64,000 nucleotides of DNA from Knoellia sp. Soil729 (GCF_001427985.1 NZ_LMSA01000003.1:1-64000); one strand, 5' to 3'. Numbered from the stretch's first letter, positions 29,054 through 38,624 are shown. Made by a program: numbers and translations. The notes: generated from the sequence alone by a model not told the origin.

Positions 29054-29628
29054 GCGGCCCCTCCCGTCTCACGGTGCTCGCCGGTCCGACCGCGGTCGGC
29101 AAGGGCACGGTGGCAGCCTTCGTGCGCGAGCACCATCCCGACGTCTGGCTGTCCGTGTCTGCGACCACGCGCCGGCCGCGGCCCACCGAGGTCGACGGAC
29201 GCCACTACCACTTCGTGTCCAACGAGGAGTTCGGCCGCATGGTCGACCAGGGCGACTTCCTCGAGTGGGCCACCGTGCACGGTCGCGCCCAGTACGGCAC
29301 GCCACGCGGGCCCGTCGAGGCGGCGCTGGCACAGGGTCGTCCGGCCCTGCTCGAGATCGACCTGCAGGGTGCCCGCCAGGTCCGCGAGACCATGCCGGAC
29401 GCGTTGTTCGTCTTCCTGGCGCCCCCGAGCTGGGACGAGCTGGTGCGCCGGCTCGTCGGCCGGGGCACCGAGTCGCCGGAGGAGCGCGAGGTGCGCCTCA
29501 CGACGGCCAGGGCGGAGCTCGCGGCCGCCGAGGAGTTCGACGTGACCCTCGTCAACGACGACGTTCGTCGCGTGGCCGACGAACTCGTATCATTGATGCG
29601 CACCCCCCAACAGACGAAACGAGACTGA
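29050..29628 (+). CDS. gmk: Guanylate kinase
   Basis: Phosphorylates GMP to GDP. The 192-residue protein has the P-loop [15 protein letters not shown], the GMP-binding segment [22 protein letters not shown], and [19 protein letters not shown]. Length is normal. The GTG start overlaps mihF (GTGA). rpoZ begins 4 bases after the stop, with no obvious ribosome binding site of its own, so translation of the two may be coupled. Confidence 0.96.
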   Translation: MSGPSRLTVLAGPTAVGKGTVAAFVREHHPDVWLSVSATTRRPRPTEVDGRHYHFVSNEEFGRMVDQGDFLEWATVHGRAQYGTPRGPVEAALAQGRPALLEIDLQGARQVRETMPDALFVFLAPPSWDELVRRLVGRGTESPEEREVRLTTARAELAAAEEFDVTLVNDDVRRVADELVSLMRTPQQTKRD

Positions 29629-29632
29629 TTCC

Positions 29633-29896
29633 GTGTCAGGCACCAAGGCCAACCCCATCGGCATCACCAACCCGCCGATCGACGAGCTCCTCACGCACGC
29701 CGACTCCAAGTACTCCCTGGTCCTCTACTCGGCCAAGCGCGCCCGTCAGATCAACGCCTACTACGCGCAGCTCCAGGACGGCCTCCTCGAGTACGTCGGC
29801 CCGCTGGTCGACTCCGAGGTCCACGAGAAGCCCCTGTCCATCGCGCTGCGCGAGATCAACAACAACCTGCTGACCTCAGAGAAGATCGAGGACTGA
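29633..29896 (+). CDS. rpoZ: RNA polymerase omega subunit
   Basis: An 87-residue subunit that helps assemble the beta-prime subunit into RNA polymerase and takes part in the stringent response in some bacteria. The sequence [35 protein letters not shown] contains the conserved core of the family. The actinobacterial C-terminus [15 protein letters not shown] follows. GTG start at 29633. It is in its normal place between gmk and coaBC. Confidence 0.95.
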   Translation: MSGTKANPIGITNPPIDELLTHADSKYSLVLYSAKRARQINAYYAQLQDGLLEYVGPLVDSEVHEKPLSIALREINNNLLTSEKIED

Positions 29897-29903
29897 GCTC
29901 CAC

Positions 29904-31199
29904 GTGCGCGTCGTCCTCGGTGTGGCGGGCGGCATCGCGGCCTACAAGGCATGTTCGCTCCTGCGCCTGCTCGCCGAGGCGGGTCATGACGTCACGGTCG
30001 TGCCGACCGCCGCTGCGCTGAGGTTCGTCGGAGCCCCTACCTGGGCGGCGTTGTCGGGCAAGCCGGTCAGCACCGACGTGTGGAGCGACGTGCACGAGGT
30101 GCCGCACGTGCGCCTCGGCCAGGAGGCCGACCTCGTCGTCGTGGCCCCGGCGACCGCCGACCTGCTGGCCCGGGCCGCGACCGGCCAGGCCGACGACCTG
30201 CTCACCAACGTCCTGCTCACCGCGCGCTGCCCGGTCGTCATGGCCCCGGCCATGCACACCGAGATGTGGGACCACCCTGCCACCCAGGCCAACGTCGCCA
30301 CCCTCTCCGAGCGCGGCGTGCACGTCGTACCCCCCGCCAGCGGGCGCCTCACCGGCAAGGACACGGGACCGGGACGGCTTCCCGACCCCGAAGAGCTGTA
30401 TGCCGTGTGCGAGCGCGAGCTCGCCCGCTCCGCTTCCGCGTCGGCCTCCGTTGCGCCTGCGGGTGCGGCGGCTCCAGCAACCCCATCCGCAGACGCTGCG
30501 AGGGGTGGGGGCGACCTCACCGGCCGTCGGGTCGTCGTGAGCGCCGGTGGCACGCGCGAGCCGCTCGACCCGGTGCGCTTCCTGGGCAACCGCAGCTCCG
30601 GCAAGCAGGGCCACGCCCTGGCTGTCGCCGCGGCGGCACGCGGTGCACTGGTGACGCTCGTGACCTCCGCGCCCACTGACGTGCCAGGCATCGACATCGT
30701 CCCGGTCGAGACCGCCCTGCAGATGCGTGAGGCCGTCCTCGAGGCCGCCGCACGCAGCGACGTGGTCGTCATGGCGGCCGCGGTCGCCGACTTCCGGCCG
30801 GCGACCTATGCCCCGTCGAAGATCAAGAAGACGCATGACGTGCAGGCGGACGGCGGCGAGGACGACTCCGCGCCGACGATCACGCTGGTGCGCAACCCCG
30901 ACATCCTCGCCGAGCTCGTCGCGACCCGTGGCGGCGCCAGCAGCCCGGTCATCGTCGGGTTCGCCGCCGAGACCGGCGACGCCGAGGGCTCAGTGCTCGA
31001 GCACGCCCGCGCCAAGCTTGAGCGCAAGGGCTGTGACGTGCTCGTCGTCAACGAGGTGGGCGAGGACAGGACCTTCGGCGCCGACGACAACACCGTGACG
31101 ATCCTGCGCCGCGTCTCCGACGAGGGCATCGAGGTCGGACCGGCGAGCAAGGCAGCGGTCTCCGACGCCGTCTGGGACGTTGTCGCACCCCTGCTCTGA
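29904..31199 (+). CDS. coaBC: Bifunctional phosphopantothenoylcysteine decarboxylase / phosphopantothenate-cysteine ligase
   Basis: Two consecutive coenzyme A steps in one 431-residue chain. The CoaC flavodoxin-like half runs from MRVVLGVAGGIAAYKACSLL and includes VPTAAALRFVG, the VVAPATADLLARAATG loop and the substrate motif PAMHTEMW. A low-complexity A/S/P linker near residues 172-203 leads to the CoaB half, which starts VVSAGGTREPLDPVRFLGNRSSG and has the KIKK lysines. The linker is longer than in many relatives. The start is the GTG at 29904, 7 bases behind rpoZ. Confidence 0.95.
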   Translation: MRVVLGVAGGIAAYKACSLLRLLAEAGHDVTVVPTAAALRFVGAPTWAALSGKPVSTDVWSDVHEVPHVRLGQEADLVVVAPATADLLARAATGQADDLLTNVLLTARCPVVMAPAMHTEMWDHPATQANVATLSERGVHVVPPASGRLTGKDTGPGRLPDPEELYAVCERELARSASASASVAPAGAAAPATPSADAARGGGDLTGRRVVVSAGGTREPLDPVRFLGNRSSGKQGHALAVAAAARGALVTLVTSAPTDVPGIDIVPVETALQMREAVLEAAARSDVVVMAAAVADFRPATYAPSKIKKTHDVQADGGEDDSAPTITLVRNPDILAELVATRGGASSPVIVGFAAETGDAEGSVLEHARAKLERKGCDVLVVNEVGEDRTFGADDNTVTILRRVSDEGIEVGPASKAAVSDAVWDVVAPLL

Positions 31200-31251
31200 G
31201 GCCCGGCCCTGCCGCCTCGTGGTCGCGTCCACGCGGCTGAGCCGGACACGT

Positions 31252-31314
31252 TAGATTTGACCGTCTCGCGCCGCGCGGCGCGGGGAACCGTTCCCGCACG
31301 AAGGAGTACCCCGG
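31252..31314 (+). promoter_or_regulatory. metK promoter and leader with two dyads
   Basis: TAGATT (31252-31257) is a likely -10. In the predicted leader a perfect 16-bp palindrome (31267-31282) is followed by GGGAAC-C-GTTCCC (31283-31295), then AAGGAG before the GTG. I see no SAM riboswitch core. The GGAACCGTTCC core also occurs, reverse complemented, inside the palindrome at 14392-14402. Confidence 0.45.
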
Positions 31315-32535
31315 GTGGCTGCACGCCTGTTCACGTCCGAGTCCGTCACCGAGGGGCACCCCGACAAGATCTGTGACCAGATCTCCGACTCGATCCTCGA
31401 CGCCATGCTCGACCAGGACCCACGCGCCCGGGTCGCGGTCGAGACGATGGTGACCACCGGGCTCGTCCACGTCGCCGGCGAGGTGACGACCGAGGCCTAC
31501 GTCGAGATCCCCAAGATCGTGCGCGACACCGTCCTCGGCATTGGCTACGACTCCTCCACCAAGGGCTTCGACGGCACCTCCTGCGGCGTCGAGGTCTCCA
31601 TCGGCCAGCAGAGTCCCGACATCGCCCAAGGTGTCGACACGGCATACGAGAGCCGCACCGGCGGCGTCGACCCCCTCGACAAGCAGGGCGCCGGCGACCA
31701 GGGCCTCATGTTCGGCTACGCCTGCGACGACACGGCCGAGCTCATGCCGCTGCCGATCTACCTCGCACACCGCCTCGCCGAGCAGCTCACGGCGGTGCGC
31801 AAGAGCGAGGCCCTGCCCTACCTGCGGCCCGACGGCAAGACCCAGGTGACCATCGGCTACGAGGGTGACAAGGCCGTCAGGCTCGACACCGTGGTCCTGT
31901 CGACGCAGCACGCCGACGGCATCTCCCTCGAGGGCCTGCTCAGCCCCGACATCGAGAAGCACGTCATCGCGCCCGTCCTGGCCGGTCTGGCCGAGGAGGG
32001 GACCGACCTCGACACCTCGAGCTACCGCTCGCTCATCAACCCCACCGGCACGTTCGTCATCGGCGGACCCATGGGAGACGCCGGACTGACCGGCCGCAAG
32101 ATCATCGTCGACACCTACGGCGGCATGGCGCGCCACGGCGGCGGCGCCTTCTCGGGCAAGGACCCGAGCAAGGTGGACCGCTCGGCCGCCTACGCCACTC
32201 GCTGGGTCGCCAAGAACGTCGTCGCCGCCGGCCTCGCCCGCCGCTGCGAGGTGCAGGTCGCCTACGCGATCGGCAAGGCCCAGCCGGTCGGCATCTACGT
32301 CGAGACGTTCGGCACCGAGACCGTCCCCGCGGACAAGATCCAGGACGCGATCCTCACGGTCTTCGACCTGCGGCCCGCAGCGATCCTCGACGCGCTCGAC
32401 CTGCTCCGGCCGATCTACAAGCCGACGGCTGCCTACGGCCACTTCGGTCGCACCACCGCCGAGGGCGTCCACAACCCCTTCACGTGGGAGCGCACCGACC
32501 GCGTCGAGGACCTCCAGCGCGCAGTCAAGGGCTGA
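31315..32535 (+). CDS. metK: S-adenosylmethionine synthetase
   Basis: Makes SAM from methionine and ATP. The 406-residue product opens [29 protein letters not shown], which holds the ATP and methionine residues, and contains [12 protein letters not shown] and the phosphate-binding [17 protein letters not shown] and [16 protein letters not shown] loops. All are intact. The GTG start at 31315 has a good RBS (AAGGAG). It begins a new transcription unit after a 115-bp gap; the hydrolase gene follows closely and may be cotranscribed. Confidence 0.97.
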   Translation: MAARLFTSESVTEGHPDKICDQISDSILDAMLDQDPRARVAVETMVTTGLVHVAGEVTTEAYVEIPKIVRDTVLGIGYDSSTKGFDGTSCGVEVSIGQQSPDIAQGVDTAYESRTGGVDPLDKQGAGDQGLMFGYACDDTAELMPLPIYLAHRLAEQLTAVRKSEALPYLRPDGKTQVTIGYEGDKAVRLDTVVLSTQHADGISLEGLLSPDIEKHVIAPVLAGLAEEGTDLDTSSYRSLINPTGTFVIGGPMGDAGLTGRKIIVDTYGGMARHGGGAFSGKDPSKVDRSAAYATRWVAKNVVAAGLARRCEVQVAYAIGKAQPVGIYVETFGTETVPADKIQDAILTVFDLRPAAILDALDLLRPIYKPTAAYGHFGRTTAEGVHNPFTWERTDRVEDLQRAVKG

Positions 32536-32539
32536 TGAG

Positions 32540-33340
32540 ATGAGCTCCCGCGGTCGCGCGCCTCTCCTGGCTCACGACGACCGGGGGAGCGGCCCGGCCG
32601 TCGTGCTCCTGCACTCCGGGGTCACCGACCGCGGCATGTGGACTCCCGTCATGCCGGCCCTCAGCAATGCCCGCCGCGTCATCGCGCCGGACCTGCGGGG
32701 GTTCGGCGAGACGCCCGTGCCCGGCGGGCCCTACGCCGACGCCGACGACGTGGTCCACCTGCTCGATGCGCTCGGTGTCGGGCGCGCCGCGTTCGTCGGT
32801 GCCTCCTTCGGGGGCCGGGTCGCGCTCGAGGTGGCTGCCAGGCACCCGGACCGGGTGAGCTCCCTGGTCCTGCTGTGCACCGCCTACCGCGGGCTCGAGG
32901 TCACCGACCCAGTGGTCCAGGCCTTCGGCGAGCGCGAGGAGGAGCTGATCGAGGCCGGTGACGTCGACGGCGCAGTCGCCCTCAACGTGGCCACGTGGGT
33001 CGGGCCGCAGGCGAGCGAGCAGGCTCGTGCCGACGTCGCGCGGATGCAGCGCCGCGCCTTCGAGGTCCAGCTCGCCGCCGATGCGCTCGACCCGCCGCCA
33101 CAGCCCGAGCGGGTCGAGGTCGAGCCGGGCTCCATCCACGTGCCGACGCTCGTGGTGTCCGGCGCGCTCGACGTGGCCCACCACCGCGACATCGCCACCC
33201 TCCTCGCTCGCGAGATCGACGGCGCCGAGCTGGTCGAGCTGGACTGGGCCGGCCACCTGCCCTCGGTCGAGCGCCCCGACGAGACGGCCGCGCTCGTGCT
33301 CGAGCACCTGGACCGCGAGGGTGTCCGTCCGACCGGCTAG
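32540..33340 (+). CDS. Alpha/beta hydrolase
   Basis: A 266-residue alpha/beta-fold hydrolase. The oxyanion segment AVVLLHSGVTDRGMW comes first, the nucleophile elbow is FVGASFGGRVALE (serine in G-A-S-F-G), and the catalytic histidine is in LDWAGHLPSVERP. The acidic residue is probably the D in LVVSGALDVAHH. It resembles ester or enol-lactone hydrolases, but no substrate can be assigned. The ATG at 32540 lies 4 bases behind the metK stop. Its 3' end contains the -10 of priA. Confidence 0.85.
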   Translation: MSSRGRAPLLAHDDRGSGPAVVLLHSGVTDRGMWTPVMPALSNARRVIAPDLRGFGETPVPGGPYADADDVVHLLDALGVGRAAFVGASFGGRVALEVAARHPDRVSSLVLLCTAYRGLEVTDPVVQAFGEREEELIEAGDVDGAVALNVATWVGPQASEQARADVARMQRRAFEVQLAADALDPPPQPERVEVEPGSIHVPTLVVSGALDVAHHRDIATLLAREIDGAELVELDWAGHLPSVERPDETAALVLEHLDREGVRPTG

Positions 33341-33343
33341 TTT
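33338..33343 (+). promoter_or_regulatory. -10 element TAGTTT, leaderless start of priA
   Basis: TAGTTT starts on the last base of the TAG-terminated hydrolase reading and ends 7 bases before the priA ATG, so the transcript would begin at the start codon. No ribosome binding site is present. Confidence 0.5.
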
Positions 33344-33350
33344 CGGGGAC

Positions 33351-35402
33351 ATGACCGAGTCGGGTGAGGGAACGCAGCTGGAGCTCATCCAGCCCACGCG
33401 ACGTCCCCGGCCACGGCCGGTGTCCGGCGGCGAGCCGGTCGCAGAGGTGGACCCGGTCGCGGCTGTCCTCGTCGACACCGGGCTGGCCCACCTCGACCGG
33501 CCGTTCGAGTACCTCGTGCCCGCCGCCATGTCCGACGACGTCGTCGCCGGAGCGCGCATCAAGGTGCGTTTTGCCGGGCAGGACCTCGACGGCTTCGTCA
33601 TCTCCCGCTCGGCCCAGGCCGAGCACGAGGGCCGCCTCGCCACCATCCGCAGGGTCGTGTCGCCCGAGCCGGTGCTCACCCCCGAGGTCCTCGCGGCAGC
33701 GCGACAGGTCGCGCAGCACTACGGCGGTGTCGTCGGCGACGTCCTGCGCCTGGCCGTGCCACCTCGTCATGCGGCGGCCGAGAAGGCCCTGCCAGTCGAG
33801 TGCCCCGAGGTCGGCGACGTGCCCGACCTCGAGTCCCCAGCCTGGAGCCGGTATGCCGGTGGGCCGGCCTTCCTCGCACGCGTCACCTCCGGCGACGCTC
33901 CTGCCGCCTCCCTCCTGGCGGCGCCGTCGGTGGACGCGGAGGACGATTGGCCCGGACTGCTCGCCGATGCCGCGGCGGCAGCGCTCGCGGGAGGCCGGGG
34001 GAGCATCCTGCTCGTGCCCGATGCCCGTGACGTGGCCCGGGTCGAAGCGGCCCTGACCGCGCGCCTGGGCAAGGGGCACCACGTCCGGCTGACCGCGGAC
34101 CAGGGGCCGCAGGCTCGCTACACGGCATACCTCAAGGTTCTGCGCGGACACGTGAAGGTCGTCGTTGGCACCCGGGCCGCCGGGTTCGCCCCGGTGCACG
34201 ACCTGGGTCTCATCGCCTGGTGGGACGACGGCGACGACCTGCACGACGAGCCTCGCGCCCCCTATCCGCAGGTTCGCGAGGTGGCGCGTATCCGTGCCTC
34301 GCTGCACGGTGCGGCGCTGCTGTCCGCCGGCTTCACCCGCACCGCGGCCCTGGCCCAGTGGTGCGCCGAGGGTGTGGCCGTCCCCCTCGAGGCCGACCGG
34401 TCGCTGCTGCGCCGCACGGTGGCGCGGGTGCGCATCGCCGGCGAGGGCTCGGACCTCGCCCGGGACCCGGCGGCGGCGCGCGCGCACCTGCCGTCGTCGG
34501 CGTGGCAGGTGGCCAAGGAGGCGCTCACCCGCGGGCCGGTGCTCGTGCAGGTGCCTCGGCGCGGCTACCTTCCCTCGCTGTCGTGCCAGGAGTGCCGCCG
34601 GCCGGCGCGGTGCCGCGTGTGTTCTGGGCCGCTCGGGCTCAAGGGCCCCGGCCAGCCCCCGACCTGCCGCTGGTGCGGCGCGGTCGAGACCCACTTCGAG
34701 TGCCCGCACTGCGGTTCTCTGCGGCTGCGCTCGTCGGTGGTGGGCGCCCGGCGCACCGCCGAGGAGCTCGGCCGCGCCTTCCCGGGCGTGCCGGTCACGA
34801 CGTCCGGCGCCGGTGCCGTCGTCGACCACGTGGACTCCCGGCCGCGGCTCGTCATCTCGACGCCGGGGGCCGAGCCCGTGGCGGAGGGTGGCTTCGCCGC
34901 CTGCCTCCTGCTCGACGCGTGGGCGCTGCTCGACCGGCCATCCCTCGACGCGGGCGAGGAGTGCCTGCGACGCTGGACCAACGCCGTGGCGCTGACCAGG
35001 GGTGCCGGAGACGGGGGAGTGGCGGTGCTCGCGGGCGGCCCGACCCACACCACGGTGCCGGCGATCGAGGCGCTGGTGCGCTGGGACCCGGCGTGGTTCG
35101 CCGCACGTGAGCTGTCCGAGCGCGCCGACCTGTCGCTTCCGCCGACGGCCCGCGTGGCCACGCTGACCGGCCCCCGACAGGCACTGCAGGCCGCTGTGGG
35201 CGAGATGCGGCTCGGAGCGTCCGTGCGGGTGCTCGGGCCACTACCCGTCGCGGCCGAGACGGAGCGCCTGGTGCTCAGTGCGCCACTGCCGCAGGGTCCT
35301 GCGCTGGCGGTCGAGGTGGCCGCGATGCGTGCCCGGCACTCCGCCCGCAAGGAGACCTCACCGGTCGCGGCACGACTGGACCCCCGAGATCCCACGAGCT
35401 GA
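33351..35402 (+). CDS. priA: Probable primosomal protein N' (degenerate PriA)
   Basis: PriA recognises stalled forks and reloads the replisome. This 683-residue protein has the N-terminal 3'-DNA-end-binding domain (AAVLVDTGLAHLDRPFEYLVP) and the zinc cysteines as CQEC, CRVC, CRWC and CPHC pairs. The helicase core is decayed: no Walker A lysine is present where LAGGRGSILLVPDARD stands, and the DEAH box is WDDGDDLHDEP. Actinobacterial PriA is known to lack helicase motifs, so it probably acts as a structural recruiter only. The ATG at 33351 is behind a TAGTTT -10 with no leader. Next to fmt, as usual. Confidence 0.9.
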   Translation: MTESGEGTQLELIQPTRRPRPRPVSGGEPVAEVDPVAAVLVDTGLAHLDRPFEYLVPAAMSDDVVAGARIKVRFAGQDLDGFVISRSAQAEHEGRLATIRRVVSPEPVLTPEVLAAARQVAQHYGGVVGDVLRLAVPPRHAAAEKALPVECPEVGDVPDLESPAWSRYAGGPAFLARVTSGDAPAASLLAAPSVDAEDDWPGLLADAAAAALAGGRGSILLVPDARDVARVEAALTARLGKGHHVRLTADQGPQARYTAYLKVLRGHVKVVVGTRAAGFAPVHDLGLIAWWDDGDDLHDEPRAPYPQVREVARIRASLHGAALLSAGFTRTAALAQWCAEGVAVPLEADRSLLRRTVARVRIAGEGSDLARDPAAARAHLPSSAWQVAKEALTRGPVLVQVPRRGYLPSLSCQECRRPARCRVCSGPLGLKGPGQPPTCRWCGAVETHFECPHCGSLRLRSSVVGARRTAEELGRAFPGVPVTTSGAGAVVDHVDSRPRLVISTPGAEPVAEGGFAACLLLDAWALLDRPSLDAGEECLRRWTNAVALTRGAGDGGVAVLAGGPTHTTVPAIEALVRWDPAWFAARELSERADLSLPPTARVATLTGPRQALQAAVGEMRLGASVRVLGPLPVAAETERLVLSAPLPQGPALAVEVAAMRARHSARKETSPVAARLDPRDPTS

Positions 35403-35419
35403 GCCGCCCGTGCGGTTCG

Positions 35420-35425
35420 TAGACT
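35420..35425 (+). promoter_or_regulatory. -10 element TAGACT upstream of the fmt leader ORF
   Basis: TAGACT ends 7 bases before GTGATG (35433-35438). The transcript would begin directly on the start codons of the 8-codon leader ORF, not on fmt itself. Confidence 0.45.
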
Positions 35426-35435
35426 GCCCAGCGTG

Positions 35436-35462
35436 ATGAGCAACGTGCGGTGCGCCCGATGA
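35436..35462 (+). CDS. Possible 8-residue leader peptide coupled to fmt
   Basis: ATG at 35436 reads MSNVRCAR and stops at TGA 35460-35462, which overlaps the fmt ATG (35459) as ATGA. With the -10 TAGACT 10 bases upstream, this short frame would be translated first from a leaderless message (or from the GTG at 35433 in the same frame), and fmt would be reached by coupling. Short leaderless ORFs, some containing cysteine, are known in mycobacteria. No conservation data are available here. Confidence 0.35.
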   Translation: MSNVRCAR

Positions 35463-36427
35463 GGCTGGTCTTCGCCGGCACCCCCGACACCGCGGTGCCC
35501 GCCCTCGAGGCCCTCCTGGACTCACCGCACCAGGTCGTCGCCGTCCTCACCCGTCCCGACGCGCGGTCAGGCCGCGGTCGAACCCTGCACCCCTCGCCGG
35601 TCAAGGCGGTCGCGGTGGAGCATGGCATCGAGGTGCTCACACCCGCCTCGCCGCGTGACCCGCAGTTCCAGGCACGGCTGCGTGAGATCGCGCCGGACGC
35701 CTGCCCGGTCGTGGCCTACGGCGCGCTGCTGCCTCGTGAGGTCCTCGACATCCCGGCCCACGGCTGGGTCAACCTGCACTTCTCGGTCCTGCCCGCGTGG
35801 CGCGGGGCGGCTCCCGTGCAGCGCGCGATCATGGCCGGTGACGAAGCCACGGGAGCCACGACCTTCGTCATCGAGGAGGGGCTCGACACCGGTCCCGTGC
35901 TGGGCGTCATGACCGAGACGATCCGTCCCGACGACACCTCAGGAGTCCTGCTGGACCGCCTCGCCCACGCGGGGGCCGGCCTGCTCCTCGCCACGATGGA
36001 CGGCCTCGAGAGCGGGGATCTCCAACCGGTCCCACAGCCCAGCCAGGGCGTCTCGCACGCCGCCAAGCTGACCACCGCCGACGCCGAGATTCCCTGGAAC
36101 ACCCCGGCGTATGCCGTGAGCCGCCACGTGCGCGGCTGCACCCCCGCGCCGGGAGCCTGGACGACTCTGCGTGGAGAACGTCTCGGCGTCGCCCCCGTGC
36201 GCCTGGCCGCCGAGGAGGACCTTGCCCTCCTCGGCGACGCGCCTGCACTGGCGCCGGGCGAGATCCACGCGACGAAGCGGTCGGTCCTCGTCGGCACGGC
36301 GTCCGGCGCGGTGACGCTGGGCGAGGTGCGGCCGCAGGGCAAGAAGCCGATGGCGGCCGCCGACTGGGCCAGAGGCGTGCGCCTCGGCGCCGGTGAGGCC
36401 TTCGCGCGCGCCACTACGCTGACCTGA
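35459..36427 (+). CDS. fmt: Methionyl-tRNA formyltransferase
   Basis: Formylates initiator Met-tRNA with 10-formyl-THF. The 322-residue protein starts [16 protein letters not shown] and has the tetrahydrofolate and catalytic block [24 protein letters not shown], followed by [16 protein letters not shown]. The C-terminal OB-like domain ([19 protein letters not shown]) contacts tRNA. I prefer the ATG at 35459 because it gives the conserved N-terminus and overlaps the leader stop; a GTG three codons upstream is also in frame. The stop overlaps rsmB by one base. Confidence 0.96.
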   Translation: MRLVFAGTPDTAVPALEALLDSPHQVVAVLTRPDARSGRGRTLHPSPVKAVAVEHGIEVLTPASPRDPQFQARLREIAPDACPVVAYGALLPREVLDIPAHGWVNLHFSVLPAWRGAAPVQRAIMAGDEATGATTFVIEEGLDTGPVLGVMTETIRPDDTSGVLLDRLAHAGAGLLLATMDGLESGDLQPVPQPSQGVSHAAKLTTADAEIPWNTPAYAVSRHVRGCTPAPGAWTTLRGERLGVAPVRLAAEEDLALLGDAPALAPGEIHATKRSVLVGTASGAVTLGEVRPQGKKPMAAADWARGVRLGAGEAFARATTLT

Positions 36428-37932
36428 TGCCCGCCCCAGACTCCGCCCGACAGCCCCGACGCCCGCAGGGTCGTTCGGGCCCCCGTGGCAGCCAGCGTTC
36501 GTTGCAGAAGCCGAGCGAACGGGCCAAGCACGCCGAACCGGCACGCTTCGCGGCATACACGCTGCTGAGGGCGGTGGAGGAGGGCGCCTACGCCAACCTG
36601 GAGTTCCCGGCGATTCTTCGGCGCCACCGGCTCGACTCGCGGGACGCGGCGTTCGCGACCGAGCTGGCCTTCGGCACGCTGCGGATGCAGGGCTTCTACG
36701 ACGCCGTCATCCAGCGTGCAGCCGGTCGTCCCCTCGCCAAGATCGACGCCGGCGTCCTCGACGTCCTGCGGCTCGGCGCGCACCAGCTGCTCGGCATGCG
36801 CGTGCCGGCCCACGCCGCCGCCGACCAGACGGTCGGTCTCGCGCGCACCGTGAGCGGTGCCGGTGCCAGCGGCTTCGTCAACGCGGTGATGCGCCGCGTG
36901 AGCGAGCGGACGCGCGAGGAGTGGGTGCGCGAGGTCGTCCCCGGGGACGGCTCGACCGGGGCGCTCGCCACCGAGTACTCCCACCCCGAGTGGGTCGTCA
37001 GTGCGCTGCGCGGCGCGCTCCTGACGCAGGGCCGGGCCACCGCCGAGACCATCGACGGCGAGCTGCGCGCCCTCCTCGAGAGCGACAACACCCCTGCCAA
37101 GGTCAGTCTCGTCGCCCGCCCCGGGCTGGCGACGGTCGGCGAGCTCGTCGAGGCGGGTGCCACGGCGAGCGAGACCTCACCCTTCGGTGCCGTCCTCGAC
37201 CACGGCGACCCGGGCAACATCGCGGCCATCCGCGACCGCCGGGCGGCAGTGCAGGACGAGGGGTCGCAGCTGCTCGCAGCCGCACTGGCCCTCGCCCCGG
37301 TCGCCGACGACGCGCCCGAGCGCTGGCTCGACCTGTGCGCCGGACCCGGGGGCAAGAGCGGCGTCCTCGGCGCGCTCGCAGTCCAGGACGGTGCCGACCT
37401 CGTCGCCGTGGAGGTCAGCGACCACCGGGCTGAGCTCGTGCGGACGACGCTCGAGCCCGTCACCGCCATGGCCCGGGCAGCCGGGCGCCGCATCGAGGTG
37501 CGCACGACGGACGGGCGCGACATCGGGGAGGCCGAGCCGGCGGCCTACGGACGCGTTCTCGTCGACGCGCCGTGCACCGGGCTCGGTGCCCTGCGGCGCC
37601 GACCTGAGGCGAGGTGGCGGCGCCAGCCCGGCGACCTCGCGCAGCTCGCACCCCTGCAGCGCGACCTGCTCCGCAGCGCCCTCGACGCCGTGGCGCCCGG
37701 CGGAGTGGTCGGCTACGCCACGTGCAGCCCACACCCGGCCGAGACGACGTTCGTCGTGCGCGACGTGGTCAAGAAGCGCGACGACATCGAGGTCGTCGAT
37801 GCGCGCGAGTTCTTCCGCGACGCCTCGGGCGAGGTGCTCCACGACCTCGGTGACGGTCCCGAGGTCCAGCTGTGGCCGCACGTGCACGGCACCGACGCGA
37901 TGTTCTTCACGCTGCTGCGCAAGAAGGCCTGA
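36427..37932 (+). CDS. rsmB: 16S rRNA (cytosine-967-C5) methyltransferase
   Basis: SAM-dependent m5C methyltransferase of 16S rRNA. The 501-residue product has a basic, disordered ~35-residue start, a NusB-like RNA-binding domain (ARFAAYTLLRAVEEGAYANLE... LDVLRLGAHQLLGM) and a C-terminal methyltransferase with VQDEGSQLLA, the SAM loop DLCAGPGGKSG, and the two active-site cysteines in VDAPCTGLGALRRRPEARW and YATCSPHPAE. Fmt-RsmB pairs are widely conserved, linking initiator tRNA charging with ribosome maturation. TGATG overlap with fmt. Confidence 0.95.
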   Translation: MPAPDSARQPRRPQGRSGPRGSQRSLQKPSERAKHAEPARFAAYTLLRAVEEGAYANLEFPAILRRHRLDSRDAAFATELAFGTLRMQGFYDAVIQRAAGRPLAKIDAGVLDVLRLGAHQLLGMRVPAHAAADQTVGLARTVSGAGASGFVNAVMRRVSERTREEWVREVVPGDGSTGALATEYSHPEWVVSALRGALLTQGRATAETIDGELRALLESDNTPAKVSLVARPGLATVGELVEAGATASETSPFGAVLDHGDPGNIAAIRDRRAAVQDEGSQLLAAALALAPVADDAPERWLDLCAGPGGKSGVLGALAVQDGADLVAVEVSDHRAELVRTTLEPVTAMARAAGRRIEVRTTDGRDIGEAEPAAYGRVLVDAPCTGLGALRRRPEARWRRQPGDLAQLAPLQRDLLRSALDAVAPGGVVGYATCSPHPAETTFVVRDVVKKRDDIEVVDAREFFRDASGEVLHDLGDGPEVQLWPHVHGTDAMFFTLLRKKA

Positions 37933-37953
37933 GGGCTCGGCGCCGGCCACCCG

Positions 37954-37959
37954 TAGGCT
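37954..37959 (+). promoter_or_regulatory. -10 element TAGGCT, leaderless start of rpe
   Basis: TAGGCT ends 6 bases before the rpe GTG at 37966, with no ribosome binding site in between. Confidence 0.5.
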
Positions 37960-37965
37960 GGCGGC

Positions 37966-38622
37966 GTGCAGATCTCACCGTCGATCCTCTCCGCCGACTT
38001 CGCCAACCTCCAGTCCGAGCTCGACGCGATCTCGAACGCGGACTGGGCGCACGTCGACGTCATGGACAACCACTTCGTGCCCAACCTCACGCTCGGCCTG
38101 CCGATCGTCGAGGCGCTCCTCAAGGTCTCGCCGATCCCCCTGGACTGCCACCTCATGATCGAGGACCCCGACCGCTGGGCGCCGGGCTACGCCGAGGCCG
38201 GCGCGCAGTCGGTGACCTTCCACGTCGAGGCTGCCCGCGACCCGAGGGCGCTGGCGCGCACGCTGCGGGCCGCCGGGGCTCGCGCGGGCATGGCTCTCAA
38301 GCCCGGGACCCCGTGGGCTCCCCATGCCGACCTGCTGCCCGAGCTCGACATGGTCCTTGTCATGACGGTCGAGCCGGGCTTCGGTGGGCAGTCCTTCATG
38401 GCCGACCAGATGCCCAAGGTGGAGCAGGTGCGCCAGTCCGTGAAGCAGCACGGCGGCGAGGTGTGGATCCAGGTCGACGGGGGAGTGTCCGCCACAACCA
38501 TCGAGCAGTGCGCCGAGGCCGGGGCGGACGTCTTCGTCGCCGGGTCCGCGGTCTACGGGGCCGAGTCCGCCACGTCCGCGGTGGACGAGCTGCGCGAGCT
38601 CGCGGCCAGGCACGCGCACTGA
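37966..38622 (+). CDS. rpe: Ribulose-phosphate 3-epimerase
   Basis: Interconverts ribulose-5-phosphate and xylulose-5-phosphate in the pentose phosphate pathway, supplying precursors of PRPP, DAHP and riboflavin used by neighbouring operons. The 218-residue barrel begins [18 protein letters not shown] and has [16 protein letters not shown] (metal and acid residues), [22 protein letters not shown] and [12 protein letters not shown] start behind a TAGGCT -10. The pentapeptide gene starts 2 bases after its stop. Confidence 0.96.
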   Translation: MQISPSILSADFANLQSELDAISNADWAHVDVMDNHFVPNLTLGLPIVEALLKVSPIPLDCHLMIEDPDRWAPGYAEAGAQSVTFHVEAARDPRALARTLRAAGARAGMALKPGTPWAPHADLLPELDMVLVMTVEPGFGGQSFMADQMPKVEQVRQSVKQHGGEVWIQVDGGVSATTIEQCAEAGADVFVAGSAVYGAESATSAVDELRELAARHAH

Positions 38623-38624
38623 CC

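Noticed and set aside
31200-31314. SAM riboswitch before metK
   Set aside because: None of the SAM-I, SAM-II or SAM-IV core sequences are visible; only short palindromes are present.
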